DNA of 64,000 bases from Micromonospora sp. NBC_00389 (GTDB lineage Bacteria > Actinomycetota > Actinomycetes > Mycobacteriales > Micromonosporaceae): the NCBI RefSeq assembly GCF_036059255.1, contig NZ_CP107947.1, positions 6,572,001 to 6,636,000 of the forward strand. The letters run 5' to 3'. Below the pieces are notes generated by a model. The model was not told the origin of the DNA. It did not search any database and saw nothing but the letters and a program-made list of their open reading frames with translations. How positions within the stretch are numbered: position 1 is the stretch's first letter; every line of letters begins with the position of its first letter. Shown piece after piece: positions 9,026-17,825 of this stretch. The translations under genes were made by a program, and so were the position numbers.

Positions 9026-10036
9026 ATGAGCCACGAGACGCCGGCTACCGATCACCCGCTGACCACCGCGCTCGCGGAGGCCGCCGGATTGGCCGGCCAC
9101 GCACCCTCGGTGCACAACACCCAGCCGTGGCGCTGGACGGTCCTCCCCGACGCGCTGGAGCTGCGGGTGGTCCACGACCGTCAGCTCAGCGCGACGGACC
9201 CTGAGGGCCGGCTGCAGGCGATCAGCTGCGGCGCCGCGCTGCACCACGCCCGGGTGGCGCTGGCCGCCAAGGGCTGGACACCGGTGGTGGAGCGGCTGCC
9301 CGACCCCGCCCAGTCCGACCTGCTGGCCCGGCTCACCAGCTTCCACCACACCGGCGCCGACCCGGACGCCACGCGTCTGGTCCAGGCCATTGAGGTGCGG
9401 CACACCGACCGCCGCCCGGTCAGTGACGAGCAGATTCCCCCGGCGACGCTCGGTGAGATCGAACGGGCGGCCACCCGCGAGGGCGCGAACCTCCAGGTCC
9501 TCGACGACACCCAGAAGCTCGCGCTGGCCAGCGCTGCCCAGCAGGCCGCCGCTGTCGAGGCGGCCAGCCCTGGGCTGCGCGAGGAACTGGCGTACTGGAC
9601 CAGCCGCGCCGGCGCCGGCACCGGGCTGCCGCCGGAGGTGCTGCCCGAGCAGGCGCCACAGACCACCGTCCCGGTGCGCGACTTCGGCCGCGCGGGCACC
9701 CTGCCGGTCGGCTCCGGCCACGACCAGGCCGCCGTCTACGGGATCCTCTGGGGCAGCGAGGACGAACCGGACAGCTGGCTGCGCGCCGGTGAAGGGCTCT
9801 CCGCCGCCTGGCTCACGGCCACCCGGCTCGGGGTGTCCCTGGTGCCGCTCTCCGGCGTGGTGGAGGTCGAGGGCACCCGCCAGACGCTGCGGCGAATGCT
9901 GTCCGGCCTGGGCTTCCCGTACCTCGCCATGCGGCTCGGCGTGGCCGACCCGACGCACGCGGACCTGCCGCACGCCCCGCGGCTGGAGACCGCGCAGACC
10001 GTCGACACCTCGGCGGTGGCCGGCCAGCTGCCATAG
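9026..10036 (+). CDS. Acg-family nitroreductase-like FMN protein
   Basis: 336 residues with GAAGGGG upstream of the ATG. The N-terminal APSVHNTQPWRW motif and the C-terminal GVSLVPLSGVVEVEGTR and LGFPYLAMRLGVAD patterns are those of the Acg family (two fused nitroreductase half-domains, as in M. tuberculosis Rv2032). That family can bind and sequester FMN rather than reduce nitro compounds and belongs to the hypoxia (DosR) regulon in mycobacteria. The next genes, a CtpF-like ATPase and a tandem USP, belong to the same physiological set, supporting a dormancy or redox-stress role here. No DosR box was recognised. Confidence 0.85.
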   Translation: MSHETPATDHPLTTALAEAAGLAGHAPSVHNTQPWRWTVLPDALELRVVHDRQLSATDPEGRLQAISCGAALHHARVALAAKGWTPVVERLPDPAQSDLLARLTSFHHTGADPDATRLVQAIEVRHTDRRPVSDEQIPPATLGEIERAATREGANLQVLDDTQKLALASAAQQAAAVEAASPGLREELAYWTSRAGAGTGLPPEVLPEQAPQTTVPVRDFGRAGTLPVGSGHDQAAVYGILWGSEDEPDSWLRAGEGLSAAWLTATRLGVSLVPLSGVVEVEGTRQTLRRMLSGLGFPYLAMRLGVADPTHADLPHAPRLETAQTVDTSAVAGQLP

Positions 10037-10105
10037 CACCGACGGTGACGCCGATCTCGTCCTGTCATGCGGGCAGCCGCAGACCTGATCGGAAAGGATG
10101 GTCGG

Positions 10106-12880
10106 GTGATCAGTGGTAGTTCTGGCCGCATGACCAAGACCGGCTCGGGCGATCCGGTCGCCTGGCACGCCGTCGCAGCGGACGGCGTCGCCACGGCGTT
10201 CGCGGTCGAGCCGCCCTCCGGGTTGACCGCGCTGGAGGTCGAGCGGCGGCGGAGTCAGTACGGGCTCAACCGCCTCGCCGAGGCGCCCAGGGAGCCGTGG
10301 TGGAGGGCTCTCCTCCGGCAGTTCCAGGACCTGCTCATCGTGATTCTGCTGGTGGCGGCCGTAGTGAGCCTGCTGGTCAGCAGGGAGTGGGAGACACCGG
10401 CGGCGATCGCCGTCGTGGTGTTGCTCAACGCGACGATCGGGTTCGTGCAGGAGTCTCGGGCGGAGGCATCGCTGGAGGCGCTCAGACGGATGCTCGTGAC
10501 GTCGGCGACCGTGCGCCGGGACGGTCGGCTGCTTCGTGTCAACGCCGAAGAACTGGTGCCGGGTGACGTGGTCGTGGTCGAGGCGGGCGACCGGATGCCG
10601 GCCGACGCGCGGTTGCTGCAGGCGATTTCGCTGGAGGTGCAGGAGTCGTCCCTGACCGGCGAGGCGCAACCCGTGACGAAGAGAGCGGACGCCGACGTGC
10701 GGCCGGACGCCGCGCTGGGTGATCGCGTCACGTTGTTGTTCATGAACACGATGGCGACCCGCGGTCGTGGCGAGGCGGTCGTCACCGCCACGGGGATGGA
10801 TACGGAAATCGGTCGAGTGGCCGGGTTGTTGCACGAGGCCCGGGCCGGCCTGACCCCGTTGCAACGGCAGATCAACGCCCTCGGTCGCACCTTGGCGGTG
10901 ACCGCCGGCATCGTCATCGCCATCGTGTTCGGCCTCGGACTGGCACGAGGGCAGCAGTTCCACGAGCTTTTCGTCACCGCGGTCTCGCTGGCAGTGGCGA
11001 CCATTCCCGAAGGACTGCCGGCGGTCGTGGCATTCACCCTGGCGATGGGAACCGGCCGTCTCGCCCGCCGCGGAGCGATCATCAAGCGGCTGGCGTCGGT
11101 GGAGACGTTGGGCAGCACGTCGGAGATCTGCACGGACAAGACCGGCACGTTGACCTTGAACGAGATGACGGCGCGGGAAATGGTGTTCGCGGGCCGGCCG
11201 TTCACCGTCTCTGGTGAGGGTTACCGCACCGACGGGCAGATCCAGACCACCGACGGCGGTGTCGGGCCGGGTGGGCTGAAGGACGCGCTCACCGCAATGG
11301 CGCTGTGCAGTGACGCGGTGCTGCGGGACGATGCGCTGGTCGGTGACCCCACGGAGGGCGCGCTGGTGGTGCTCGCGGAGAAGGGTGACGTCGATGTCGC
11401 GCGCCTGCGCGCGCAACGTCCCCGACTCGCCGAGGTGCCGTTCGACGCCGATCAGAAATACATGATCACCTTCCACCTCTGGACCGGCGAGAACGGAGAG
11501 GACATCGTCCGGGCCTTCATCAAGGGCGCGCCGGACGTCCTCGCCGAACGCGCCGACCGGCACCTTGACGGGGAGCACGTCGTCGCCTTCGACGACGACG
11601 CGCGGGTGCGATACGGCGAGGCCAACGCGGACCTTGCAAGGCGCGGACTGCGAGTACTCGCGATCGGTGTGCAGGACCTGCCGGCGGCGGACTTCGATGC
11701 CGCAGCAGACCTGCGGAAACTACTCGATCGTGTGGTGTTGCTCGCGCTGGTGGGAATCGTCGATCCGCCACGCCCGGAGGCCCGCGACGCGATCGCCGCC
11801 TGCCGCGACGCCGGCATCCGAGTCCGGATGATCACCGGCGACCACGCCGTCACGGCAGCGGCGATCGCCGAGAATCTCGGCATCCAGGGCAGAGCCGTCA
11901 CCGGCAGGGACCTGGACCGCATCGGCGACGACGACCTCGCCGACTACCTGGCCGACATCGGCGTCATCGCCCGTGTGTCGCCGGCCCACAAGATCCGGAT
12001 CGTGCAGGCACTGCAGAACACCGGCAGCGTGGTCGCCATGACCGGCGACGGGGTCAACGACGCCCCCGCGTTGCGGGCCGCCGACATCGGCGTGGCGATG
12101 GGCGTCACCGGCACGGAGGTGGCCAAGGAAGCCTCCACCATGATCCTCACCGACGACAACTTCGCCACGATCGTCCGCGCCGTTCATGGCGGGCGGGGCA
12201 TCTACGACAACATCGTCAACTTCACCCGTTTTCAGGTGTCCACCGCGTTCGCATTCGTGATCACCTTCCTCGTCGCGTCGGTGACCGGCATCGCCGGCGG
12301 GGCACCCTTCACCGCTCTGCAAATCCTGTTCGTCAACCTCGTCATGGACGGTCCTCCCGCCATGTCGTTGGGTGTCGACCCGGTCAGCCCGGACGCGATG
12401 CGCCGACCACCACGGCCTGCGGGGGAACACATCCTCAACCGGCAGCGAATGGGTCGGATCGTGCTGGCCGCGGCCGTGATGGCTGCGGGAACGGTCGCGG
12501 TGCTGCAGTTGGCGCCCGGGCCCGCCCCGGCGGCGGCGCACGCCACGATCGCCGGCACCATGGCGTTCGTGACGTTCGTCTTCTTCCAGGTGTTCAACCT
12601 GCTCAACGTCCGCAGCTTCACCCGCAGCGTGTTCTCACGGGAAACGCTGCGCAACCGGTCTGCCTTCGTCGCCACCGGCGTAGTGGTGGCCCTGCTCGTG
12701 CTGGTCGTGGAACTCGACGTGCTGAACGGACTGTTCACCACGACCGACCTCAGCGCAGGCCAGTGGCTGGCCTGCGCTGCTGTCGGGTCAACGATCCTGA
12801 TCGCCGGTGAAGTCGTCAAGGCACTGACGCGCAGCCGTCGGCACCGGCAGAGCCTGGCCGCCGGGGCTGGCGTGTCGTGA
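10106..12880 (+). CDS. P2-type cation-transporting ATPase (CtpF / calcium-ATPase-like)
   Basis: 924 residues from GTG 10106, chosen because GGAAAGG lies 8 nt upstream; ATG 10130 is the alternative. Order: N-terminal cation-ATPase domain, membrane pair, actuator domain (SLTGEAQPV), phosphorylation site Asp344 in CTDKTGTLTLNEMT, nucleotide-binding domain, hinge TGDGVNDAPALRAADIG, and a C-terminal membrane bundle. TM4 contains the PEGLP motif of Ca2+/Mn2+ pumps. It probably exports divalent cations across the plasma membrane. In mycobacteria the similar ctpF is induced with acg and usp genes under hypoxia, and here the same three types are neighbours. Confidence 0.92.
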   Translation: MISGSSGRMTKTGSGDPVAWHAVAADGVATAFAVEPPSGLTALEVERRRSQYGLNRLAEAPREPWWRALLRQFQDLLIVILLVAAVVSLLVSREWETPAAIAVVVLLNATIGFVQESRAEASLEALRRMLVTSATVRRDGRLLRVNAEELVPGDVVVVEAGDRMPADARLLQAISLEVQESSLTGEAQPVTKRADADVRPDAALGDRVTLLFMNTMATRGRGEAVVTATGMDTEIGRVAGLLHEARAGLTPLQRQINALGRTLAVTAGIVIAIVFGLGLARGQQFHELFVTAVSLAVATIPEGLPAVVAFTLAMGTGRLARRGAIIKRLASVETLGSTSEICTDKTGTLTLNEMTAREMVFAGRPFTVSGEGYRTDGQIQTTDGGVGPGGLKDALTAMALCSDAVLRDDALVGDPTEGALVVLAEKGDVDVARLRAQRPRLAEVPFDADQKYMITFHLWTGENGEDIVRAFIKGAPDVLAERADRHLDGEHVVAFDDDARVRYGEANADLARRGLRVLAIGVQDLPAADFDAAADLRKLLDRVVLLALVGIVDPPRPEARDAIAACRDAGIRVRMITGDHAVTAAAIAENLGIQGRAVTGRDLDRIGDDDLADYLADIGVIARVSPAHKIRIVQALQNTGSVVAMTGDGVNDAPALRAADIGVAMGVTGTEVAKEASTMILTDDNFATIVRAVHGGRGIYDNIVNFTRFQVSTAFAFVITFLVASVTGIAGGAPFTALQILFVNLVMDGPPAMSLGVDPVSPDAMRRPPRPAGEHILNRQRMGRIVLAAAVMAAGTVAVLQLAPGPAPAAAHATIAGTMAFVTFVFFQVFNLLNVRSFTRSVFSRETLRNRSAFVATGVVVALLVLVVELDVLNGLFTTTDLSAGQWLACAAVGSTILIAGEVVKALTRSRRHRQSLAAGAGVS

Positions 12881-12887
12881 CAGCACC

Positions 12888-12906
12888 CTAGGGGCAGGTG
12901 CCCTAG
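12888..12906. terminator. short hairpin between convergent genes
   Basis: CTAGGG and CCCTAG flank a 7-nt loop exactly between the ATPase stop and the USP stop. The 6-bp stem is weak but well placed for a shared terminator. Confidence 0.4.
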
Positions 12907-13796
12907 TCAGCTTCGTTGGCAGGAACCTCAGGGACCACCAGGACGGGCCGGTGGGCGCGGTGCAGGGTGGCCATGGCGACGCTGCCCAGCAGAATCTTGC
13001 GCACGGCCGAACGTCCGCGCGAGCCGACCACGAGCAGGCTCGCCTTTCGGTCCGCTGCGACCGCGGCCAGCGCGTCGGCCACGGCCCGCCCGGGGGCCCC
13101 AGCTCCGGCGCGCACACGGACGGTAGTCACGTGCTGATCGCCGGGCGCCGCCACCGCAGGGCTCTTCTCGCTGTCGCTGTCGCCGTCGCTCTCGACAGAG
13201 ACCAGAACGACATCACGTTCGGGGAAGAGCCGCCGGGCGGTGGTGAGCGCAGCCTCGGCGCTTGCCGAGGAGTCCCAGCCGACCACGATCGGCCCGTCGG
13301 CGAGCGCGGCATGTTCGTCGGTCAACAGCGGGTGTGGCACCACCAGCACAGGACGCGGGCTGTAGTGCACGGCCATGTCCGACACACTGCCGAGCACCGC
13401 CCGTGCGCCGCCCAGCCCTCGAGAGCCGATCAGCAGCACATCGGCCTGCTTCTCGTCGGCCGCCTCAGCCAGCTGCAGCCCTTCCCCGCCGTAGCTGCGG
13501 CACACGAGAGGCTCAGCGTCCCAGCCGGCAGCCCCGGCCAGCATCACGCCCATCGATGTCAAACGATCGGCCTCGCGGCCGCCCTCACGCTCGACCGCCT
13601 GCACATACACATTGATGTTGCGGGTACCCGTCCACAGCCGCCGCCGCAACTCCTCGCTGGCGAACGGAGGCGTCCACAGATGCGCGATCCATGCGTGAGC
13701 CCCAGGAAACAACAGCCCTCCGGCTTCGATCGCAGAGCTCGCGGCCGGAGACCCGTCGTAACCCACCACTACTCGTCTGACGTTCGCGCCACTCAC
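12903..13796 (-). CDS. tandem universal stress protein
   Basis: 297 residues with two USP domains (about 7-150 and 165-295). Each has the Walker-like ATP-binding pattern: GSRGLGGARAVLGSVSD in the first and GSRGRSAVRKILLGSVA in the second, with VVVGYDGSPAA and PIVVGWDSSASAEAAL strands at the domain starts. Cytosolic, ATP-binding, probably a stress or dormancy signalling protein. It converges on the cation ATPase and completes the Acg-CtpF-USP group. Mycobacterial tandem USPs of this size are under DosR control; no such site was identified upstream here. Confidence 0.92.
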   Translation of the reverse strand: MSGANVRRVVVGYDGSPAASSAIEAGGLLFPGAHAWIAHLWTPPFASEELRRRLWTGTRNINVYVQAVEREGGREADRLTSMGVMLAGAAGWDAEPLVCRSYGGEGLQLAEAADEKQADVLLIGSRGLGGARAVLGSVSDMAVHYSPRPVLVVPHPLLTDEHAALADGPIVVGWDSSASAEAALTTARRLFPERDVVLVSVESDGDSDSEKSPAVAAPGDQHVTTVRVRAGAGAPGRAVADALAAVAADRKASLLVVGSRGRSAVRKILLGSVAMATLHRAHRPVLVVPEVPANEAD

Positions 13797-14232
13797 CGCA
13801 CAACCTCCCTAACGTGCCCGAACAAAGCCGCGCCCCGGATGAGAGCGCGCGCCGCATGCCGATACCGACGCCTGCGGTGGCCGGCCGGCTGGATAAGTAC
13901 GGCAGAAGGGCACAACCTGATCATATCTTCGGCGCAGGTCAGCACCGGCTCTCGCCCTGTCGCTACCAACCGGCGGCCCTGCCGCGAAGCCTGACCGACC
14001 GCCGCGTCCGACGTGGCGATCACGGCGCCGCCCAAGGGGCCGATCAACGAAGACCAGCGCCCGACGTCGTTGGCAGTCGGGTGGTGATCGACCTCGCCGA
14101 CAAGCACTACTTCGCGCAGGGCAGCCGGGCCTGACGGAGAAAAGCCGTGGAGACCGGTCAGAGCATCTGACCTGTCTCCACGGCCGCCGGAAGGAATCGT
14201 GCAGCCGACTCCCCCTGTGGCTCCGCGGTGCG
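13797..14232. other. intergenic region without a supported gene
   Basis: Short frames here have no recognisable protein pattern. The stretch must hold the promoter of the USP gene (near 13800) and carries the amidase terminator hairpin near its right end. Nothing else was recognised. Confidence 0.6.
14145..14183 (-). terminator. strong terminator after the amidase gene
   Basis: Near-perfect 17-bp inverted repeat: CCGTGGAGAC and GGTCAG on one arm, complementary arms on the other, 5-nt loop and one C/T mismatch. It starts about 50 bp beyond the amidase stop. Confidence 0.8.
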
Positions 14233-15303
14233 CTAGACCCGGGTGACCCGGACGGCGTCGGCCACGACGTAGCCGGCGGCGCTGGTCCACCGACTCACCG
14301 CGACCAGGTTGCGGTCGCCGGCAGCGAGCGAAAAGGTGCCGAGCGAACGCCAGACGCCACCGTTCGCGCGCTGGTCGACGTTGACCGTCTGGGTGCCCGA
14401 GGCGGTGGCGATGACGTGCGGGGTCGAGCTGTTGTACCCCGGATCGGCCGGGTGCCGTACCTCGATCCGGTAGTTTCCGGCCGCCGGGATGTCGACCTTG
14501 AACCAGGCGGCGTCGCTGGCGGGGGTGGGGTCGGCGAAGCGGTAGTCAGCGCCGTAGCGCTGGCTGGAGTAGCTCGAGGTCCCCCAGTTGGTGCTCGCCG
14601 TGAACCGCCCCGCGGTGGCGTTGTCCACGATGACGCTGAAGGTGGGCGGGGGGGTGCTGCCCAGCCCCAGATAGCTGGCGATGCCCTGACCGTGCGCGCG
14701 GGCGGTGGCGGTGATGAAGTCGGCCCGTTTGAGCAGGTTCGCGTCGGCCAAGGTGTCGATGAAGAGATTCTCGGTGAGCACCGCGGGCATGTTCGTCTCG
14801 CGCAGCACGTGGAAGTTGGCCGTCTTCAGCCCCCGGTCGGTGACCGAACTGACCGACCGCATGCCGGCGATCACCTTCGGGTGCAACGCGTTGTGCAGAT
14901 TGACGGTGGCGGCGTCCGCCGTCGGGTACCGGTAGCTCTCGAAGCCGGTGCCGCCCCCGGAGTTGATGTGCACACTCACGAAGAGGTTGGCACCCCAGGC
15001 GTTGGCGTCGTCGGTGCGGTAGGCCAGGCTGCGAGTGATGTCGGTCGTCCGGGACATACGGACGTCGACGTTCCAGCTGGCCAGCAGGATACTGCGCAGT
15101 TGCAGGGAGATGTCGAGCGTCAGGGCCTTCTCCTGCAACCCGTTGCCGACCGCCCCAGAGTCAGTGCCGCCGTGGCCGGGGTCGATATAAATCTTGGGCA
15201 ACGCGGCATGCGCGGCTCCCCCGAAGATGGGGGCGGCCGCAGCACCGGCGAGGGCCGCCAGCAGGGTACGCCGCCGTAGCGCCACGTCATCGAACATATA
15301 CAC
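14233..15303 (-). CDS. secreted N-acetylmuramoyl-L-alanine amidase with golvesin-like C-terminal domain
   Basis: 356 residues. The N-terminus (RRRTLLAALAGAAAAP, then AHA before the mature protein) looks like a Tat signal peptide. Residues ~36-210 form an Amidase_3 domain. Zinc ligands are His in IDPGHGG, Glu in LQEKALT and His in FVSVHINS; the catalytic Glu is in VLTENLF. It should cleave the amide bond between MurNAc and the stem peptide. Residues ~220-356 form a beta-rich golvesin/Xly carbohydrate-binding-like domain (FTASTNWGTSSYSSQRYG, AWFKVDIPAAGNYRIEV), which probably anchors the enzyme to a glycan. It is monocistronic with its own terminator. Confidence 0.9.
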   Translation of the reverse strand: MYMFDDVALRRRTLLAALAGAAAAPIFGGAAHAALPKIYIDPGHGGTDSGAVGNGLQEKALTLDISLQLRSILLASWNVDVRMSRTTDITRSLAYRTDDANAWGANLFVSVHINSGGGTGFESYRYPTADAATVNLHNALHPKVIAGMRSVSSVTDRGLKTANFHVLRETNMPAVLTENLFIDTLADANLLKRADFITATARAHGQGIASYLGLGSTPPPTFSVIVDNATAGRFTASTNWGTSSYSSQRYGADYRFADPTPASDAAWFKVDIPAAGNYRIEVRHPADPGYNSSTPHVIATASGTQTVNVDQRANGGVWRSLGTFSLAAGDRNLVAVSRWTSAAGYVVADAVRVTRV

Positions 15304-15524
15304 CTCTCATGGGGAACCGAAGAGATCAACGATGGACGGAATATAGCGGAACGTCGATGGAGATGAAAGATGTCTTCGCCTAGCGATCTGACCGTCGGAG
15401 GTTTCCGCCACTGCGCCGCCGGCCAACCAACCGTGGGACGACGCAGGGCACTCAAGCGCACGGCGAGCAGTCCTCTTCGGATGCAGCACCGCAGCCACCG
15501 GCGGTCGCGGTAGGTTGCACAGTC

Positions 15525-16235
15525 ATGGCCACGACCGCCGACGTCCGCCACGAACTCGCCAGCCTCGCCGACCCACGTCGAGCGGCGGCATCGAGCCAGT
15601 TTCTGCAGATGGCCCCGGGCGGGTATGGCGAGGGCGACAAGACCATCGGTGTCTCCGTGCCGGAACAGCGCAAGGTGGCCGCCCGCTACTGGCGCGAGCT
15701 CTCGCTGGCCGAAACGGCGAAGCTGCTGAGCAGCGGCGTGCATGAGGAGCGGCTGACGTCGCTGTTCATCCTGGTGCGCAAGTTCACCAAGGCAGATGAG
15801 GAGGAACGCGGCCGGATCTTCGGCACCATCCTGGCCAACACCGGCCGCATCAACAACTGGGACCTGGTGGACTCATCGGCGCCGTACATCGTCGGCCCTT
15901 GGCTGATCGACAAGGACCGGAGCGTCCTGGACCGGTTGGCCGAGTCGAGCCTGGTGTGGGACCGGCGCATCGCCATCATGGCAACTTTCGCCTTCATCAA
16001 GGCCGGTGACTTCCAGTGGACCTTCCGCCTCAGTGAACGGCTCCTGCGCGACCCACACGACCTCATCCAGAAGGCGGTGGGCTGGATGCTGCGCGAGGTA
16101 GGCAACCGTGACAGAGCGGCGGAGGAGGAGTTCCTGGCCCGACGCTATCGAGTCATGCCGCGGGTCATGCTGCGCTACGCGATCGAAAAGTTTGAACCGC
16201 AGCGACGCAGGGAGTACCTGTCCGGCATGGCCTAG
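15525..16235 (+). CDS. DNA alkylation repair protein AlkD-like
   Basis: 236 residues, the usual AlkD length. The all-helical HEAT-like fold is evident, and key residues align with the Bacillus cereus enzyme: Trp112 and Asp116 in INNWDLVDSSAP and Trp187 in AVGWMLREVG. AlkD is a DNA glycosylase that removes N3- and N7-alkylated purines without flipping the base. The start ATG is preceded by GGTAGG. No partner genes. A more divergent relative lies at 51597-52283. Confidence 0.9.
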   Translation: MATTADVRHELASLADPRRAAASSQFLQMAPGGYGEGDKTIGVSVPEQRKVAARYWRELSLAETAKLLSSGVHEERLTSLFILVRKFTKADEEERGRIFGTILANTGRINNWDLVDSSAPYIVGPWLIDKDRSVLDRLAESSLVWDRRIAIMATFAFIKAGDFQWTFRLSERLLRDPHDLIQKAVGWMLREVGNRDRAAEEEFLARRYRVMPRVMLRYAIEKFEPQRRREYLSGMA

Positions 16236-16254
16236 ATGATTGATGCCCGCCGCT

Positions 16255-16611
16255 TCAGGGCAGCGGGACGAGGTAGGAGTCGACACGAGCGATGAGCCCG
16301 TCGCGGAATGTGAACAGGTCGTTGAAGGCGAACCGGAACGGCCCGTGCTCGACGCTGGCGCCGCGGCCCTCGCCCGTGGTGACGACGACTGGGCCGTCCT
16401 CGTGGACGCGGTGGACGTCGAGCTCGGGGCTGCCGGTGAACGCCGGATTCTCGATCTCGCCGTCGAACTCGGCCTTGCCGCGGGTGGTCCGATGGCCGTG
16501 GATGACCCACTCGACGTCGTCGGTGAGGGTCGCGAGGATTCGCGGGTGGTCGCTCGTCCGGAATCCGTCGAAGTACTCGGCAACGAGGTCGCGTTGGGTC
16601 GTCGGTGTCAT
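16255..16611 (-). CDS. SnoaL-like (NTF2 fold) protein
   Basis: 118 residues starting at the ATG that overlaps the stop of the upstream SRPBCC gene (ATGA), so the pair is translationally coupled. The pattern LVAEYFDGFRTSDHPRILA, then DDVEWVIHGHRTTRGKAEF and a final beta strand FRDGLIARVDSYLV, is the SnoaL-like polyketide-cyclase/ketosteroid-isomerase cone fold. Its role is unknown; it may bind or isomerise a small hydrophobic molecule. It is the third gene of an ArsR-SRPBCC-SnoaL operon and converges on alkD. Confidence 0.8.
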   Translation of the reverse strand: MTPTTQRDLVAEYFDGFRTSDHPRILATLTDDVEWVIHGHRTTRGKAEFDGEIENPAFTGSPELDVHRVHEDGPVVVTTGEGRGASVEHGPFRFAFNDLFTFRDGLIARVDSYLVPLP

Positions 16612-17075
16612 GGCGTTCTCCACTCTGGTGTGGCCTCGTGGTGCTGCAGATGTGTGGCGAGGGCGTCGAGGATCGAGGCGAGCCCGTCGGCTGCTTGGGC
16701 GATCCGGAGCTCAGGGGGAAGCCTGCGCTGGTGGACGGTGAGGTCCGTGCCGCCGTTGGCGGGGCGGACGGTCACGGTCGTGCGGAGGCCGGTGACGGGC
16801 TCATCGAACACGAGTTCGTGCGGTGCGGTGATGCTCACGTAGACGAACCGGAGCCGGCGGGTCGCGCCGTCCGGCGCGCGGGTGTCGAGTGCGAACTCTC
16901 CCCCGGGACGCAGGTCGACGGTCACGGACTCAGGGGGCACGGTGGCGTGCGAGCCACCCCAGAACGCGGCGATGCTTACCGGCGAGGTGAAGGCGGTCCA
17001 GACACGTTCAGGGTCCGCCGGGAGGTGGCGTTTGGCGATCAGTTCGTCGCCGCGGAGCTCGGCGCTGGCGGTCAA
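16608..17075 (-). CDS. SRPBCC / AHSA1-domain protein
   Basis: 155 residues from a TTG start that overlaps the ArsR stop (TTGA). The AHSA1 signature is clear: IAKRHLPADPERVWTAFTSP, AAFWGGSHATVPPESV, DLRPGGEFALD and the late GTDLTVHQRRLP. These START-like proteins bind hydrophobic ligands. An ArsR repressor coupled to an SRPBCC protein is a frequent actinobacterial pair of unknown physiological role. Coupled at both ends to its neighbours. Confidence 0.85.
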   Translation of the reverse strand: MTASAELRGDELIAKRHLPADPERVWTAFTSPVSIAAFWGGSHATVPPESVTVDLRPGGEFALDTRAPDGATRRLRFVYVSITAPHELVFDEPVTGLRTTVTVRPANGGTDLTVHQRRLPPELRIAQAADGLASILDALATHLQHHEATPEWRTP

Positions 17076-17419
17076 CGGACGGCTCCGTCGCCGGTGAGGT
17101 GCTGTTCGAGGGCGTCGAGCCGGTCGTCCCAGGCGCGGCGCTGGTCGTCGATCCACGTGCTGAGCAGCGACAGCTGATCGGCCCTCAGTCGGCAGGGGCG
17201 TCTGGTGCCCTCGCGTCGCTGCTCGACCAAGCCGCACCGCCGCAGGACACCGACGTGGTGGGAGATCGCCTGTGGGGTCAGGTCGAACGGTTCAGCCAGC
17301 TCTCCCACCGTGGCGTCACCCCGCGTGAGGCGAGTCACCAGGGCGCGACGGACCGGGTCACCGAGAGCGGCGAAGGCCGAATCGAGGTCTGGGCCAGGTG
17401 CCGCGAGCGAGGAGGGCAT
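17072..17419 (-). CDS. ArsR-family winged-helix regulator
   Basis: 115 residues. Winged helix: FAALGDPVRRALVTRLTRGDATVGELAEPFDL, then recognition helix TPQAISHHVGVLRRCGLVEQRREG. No paired metal-binding Cys (CxC) in the helix alpha-3 position, so it is unlikely to be a metal sensor. It is the first gene of a three-gene overlapping operon. The motif GCAAACGATCGTTTGTGC at 17432-17449, a near-perfect palindrome just upstream of the start, is a strong candidate operator for autoregulation. Confidence 0.9.
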   Translation of the reverse strand: MPSSLAAPGPDLDSAFAALGDPVRRALVTRLTRGDATVGELAEPFDLTPQAISHHVGVLRRCGLVEQRREGTRRPCRLRADQLSLLSTWIDDQRRAWDDRLDALEQHLTGDGAVR

Positions 17420-17431
17420 GGCTTCACCCTA

Positions 17432-17449
17432 GCGCAAACGATCGTTTGT
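17432..17449. promoter_or_regulatory. palindrome upstream of the ArsR-SRPBCC-SnoaL operon
   Basis: The AT-rich core CAAACGATCGTTTG is a perfect 14-bp palindrome (16 bp including the outer G/C, with one extra base pair mismatch beyond), only 13 bp before the ArsR start in an otherwise GC-rich region. Probable ArsR operator overlapping the promoter. Confidence 0.55.
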
Positions 17450-17516
17450 GCAAGCCATCTTTTTCGAAGATGGATCGCCAGCCTCCACCCAAATCCAGGG
17501 CGGCCTGGCCCCACGA

Positions 17517-17774
17517 CTACGGTCCGCTACGAAGCCGTCGGCGCATGGCTGTGGCGAAGCGGAGCATGGCCCGGTACATCCGGCGCGGCGCCGGCGGGGC
17601 CGGCAGGGGCTCGGCCGCCGTGGCGGCGCATGCCTGGAGGAAGTACGCGACCAGCCAGCGCGACGTTTCGGGTGCGGCGTCGGCGGTGGCGGTGAGGACG
17701 CCAGCGTTGGCCATCAGGAACATGGCCATGTCCTCGGCGACCATAACCCCGGCGGGAGTTGCGGCCGGCGGTGT
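17517..17774 (-). pseudogene. C-terminal remnant of a TetR-family regulator
   Basis: After an in-frame stop, about 85 codons read as the ligand-domain end of a TetR regulator: AATPAGVMVAEDMAMFLMANAG, TADAAPETSRWLVAYFLQA and PAPPAPRRMYRAML. There is no N-terminal helix-turn-helix upstream in any frame. The fragment cannot bind DNA and is probably a decayed gene. Identification rests on pattern memory of this subfamily only. Confidence 0.45.
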
Positions 17775-17804
17775 TCAGTGTCGAGGTCATCACGGCACCC
17801 TGCT

Positions 17805-17825
17805 CACCAGGCGCAACGCCTGGTG
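17805..17825. terminator. perfect short inverted repeat
   Basis: CACCAGGCG, 3-nt CAA loop, CGCCTGGTG. It lies between the TetR remnant and the DUF2231 gene, on the promoter side of both. It could be a terminator left from a lost gene or a regulatory site. Confidence 0.35.

Noticed and set aside
8886..10105. DosR-type palindromes upstream of the Acg and ATPase genes
   Set aside because: No GGGAC…GTCCC-like palindrome was found by eye; a matrix search would be needed.
8825..11578. 917-codon minus-strand open frame across the Acg and ATPase genes
   Set aside because: Shadow of two well-supported plus-strand genes; His/Arg/Gly-rich with no domain.
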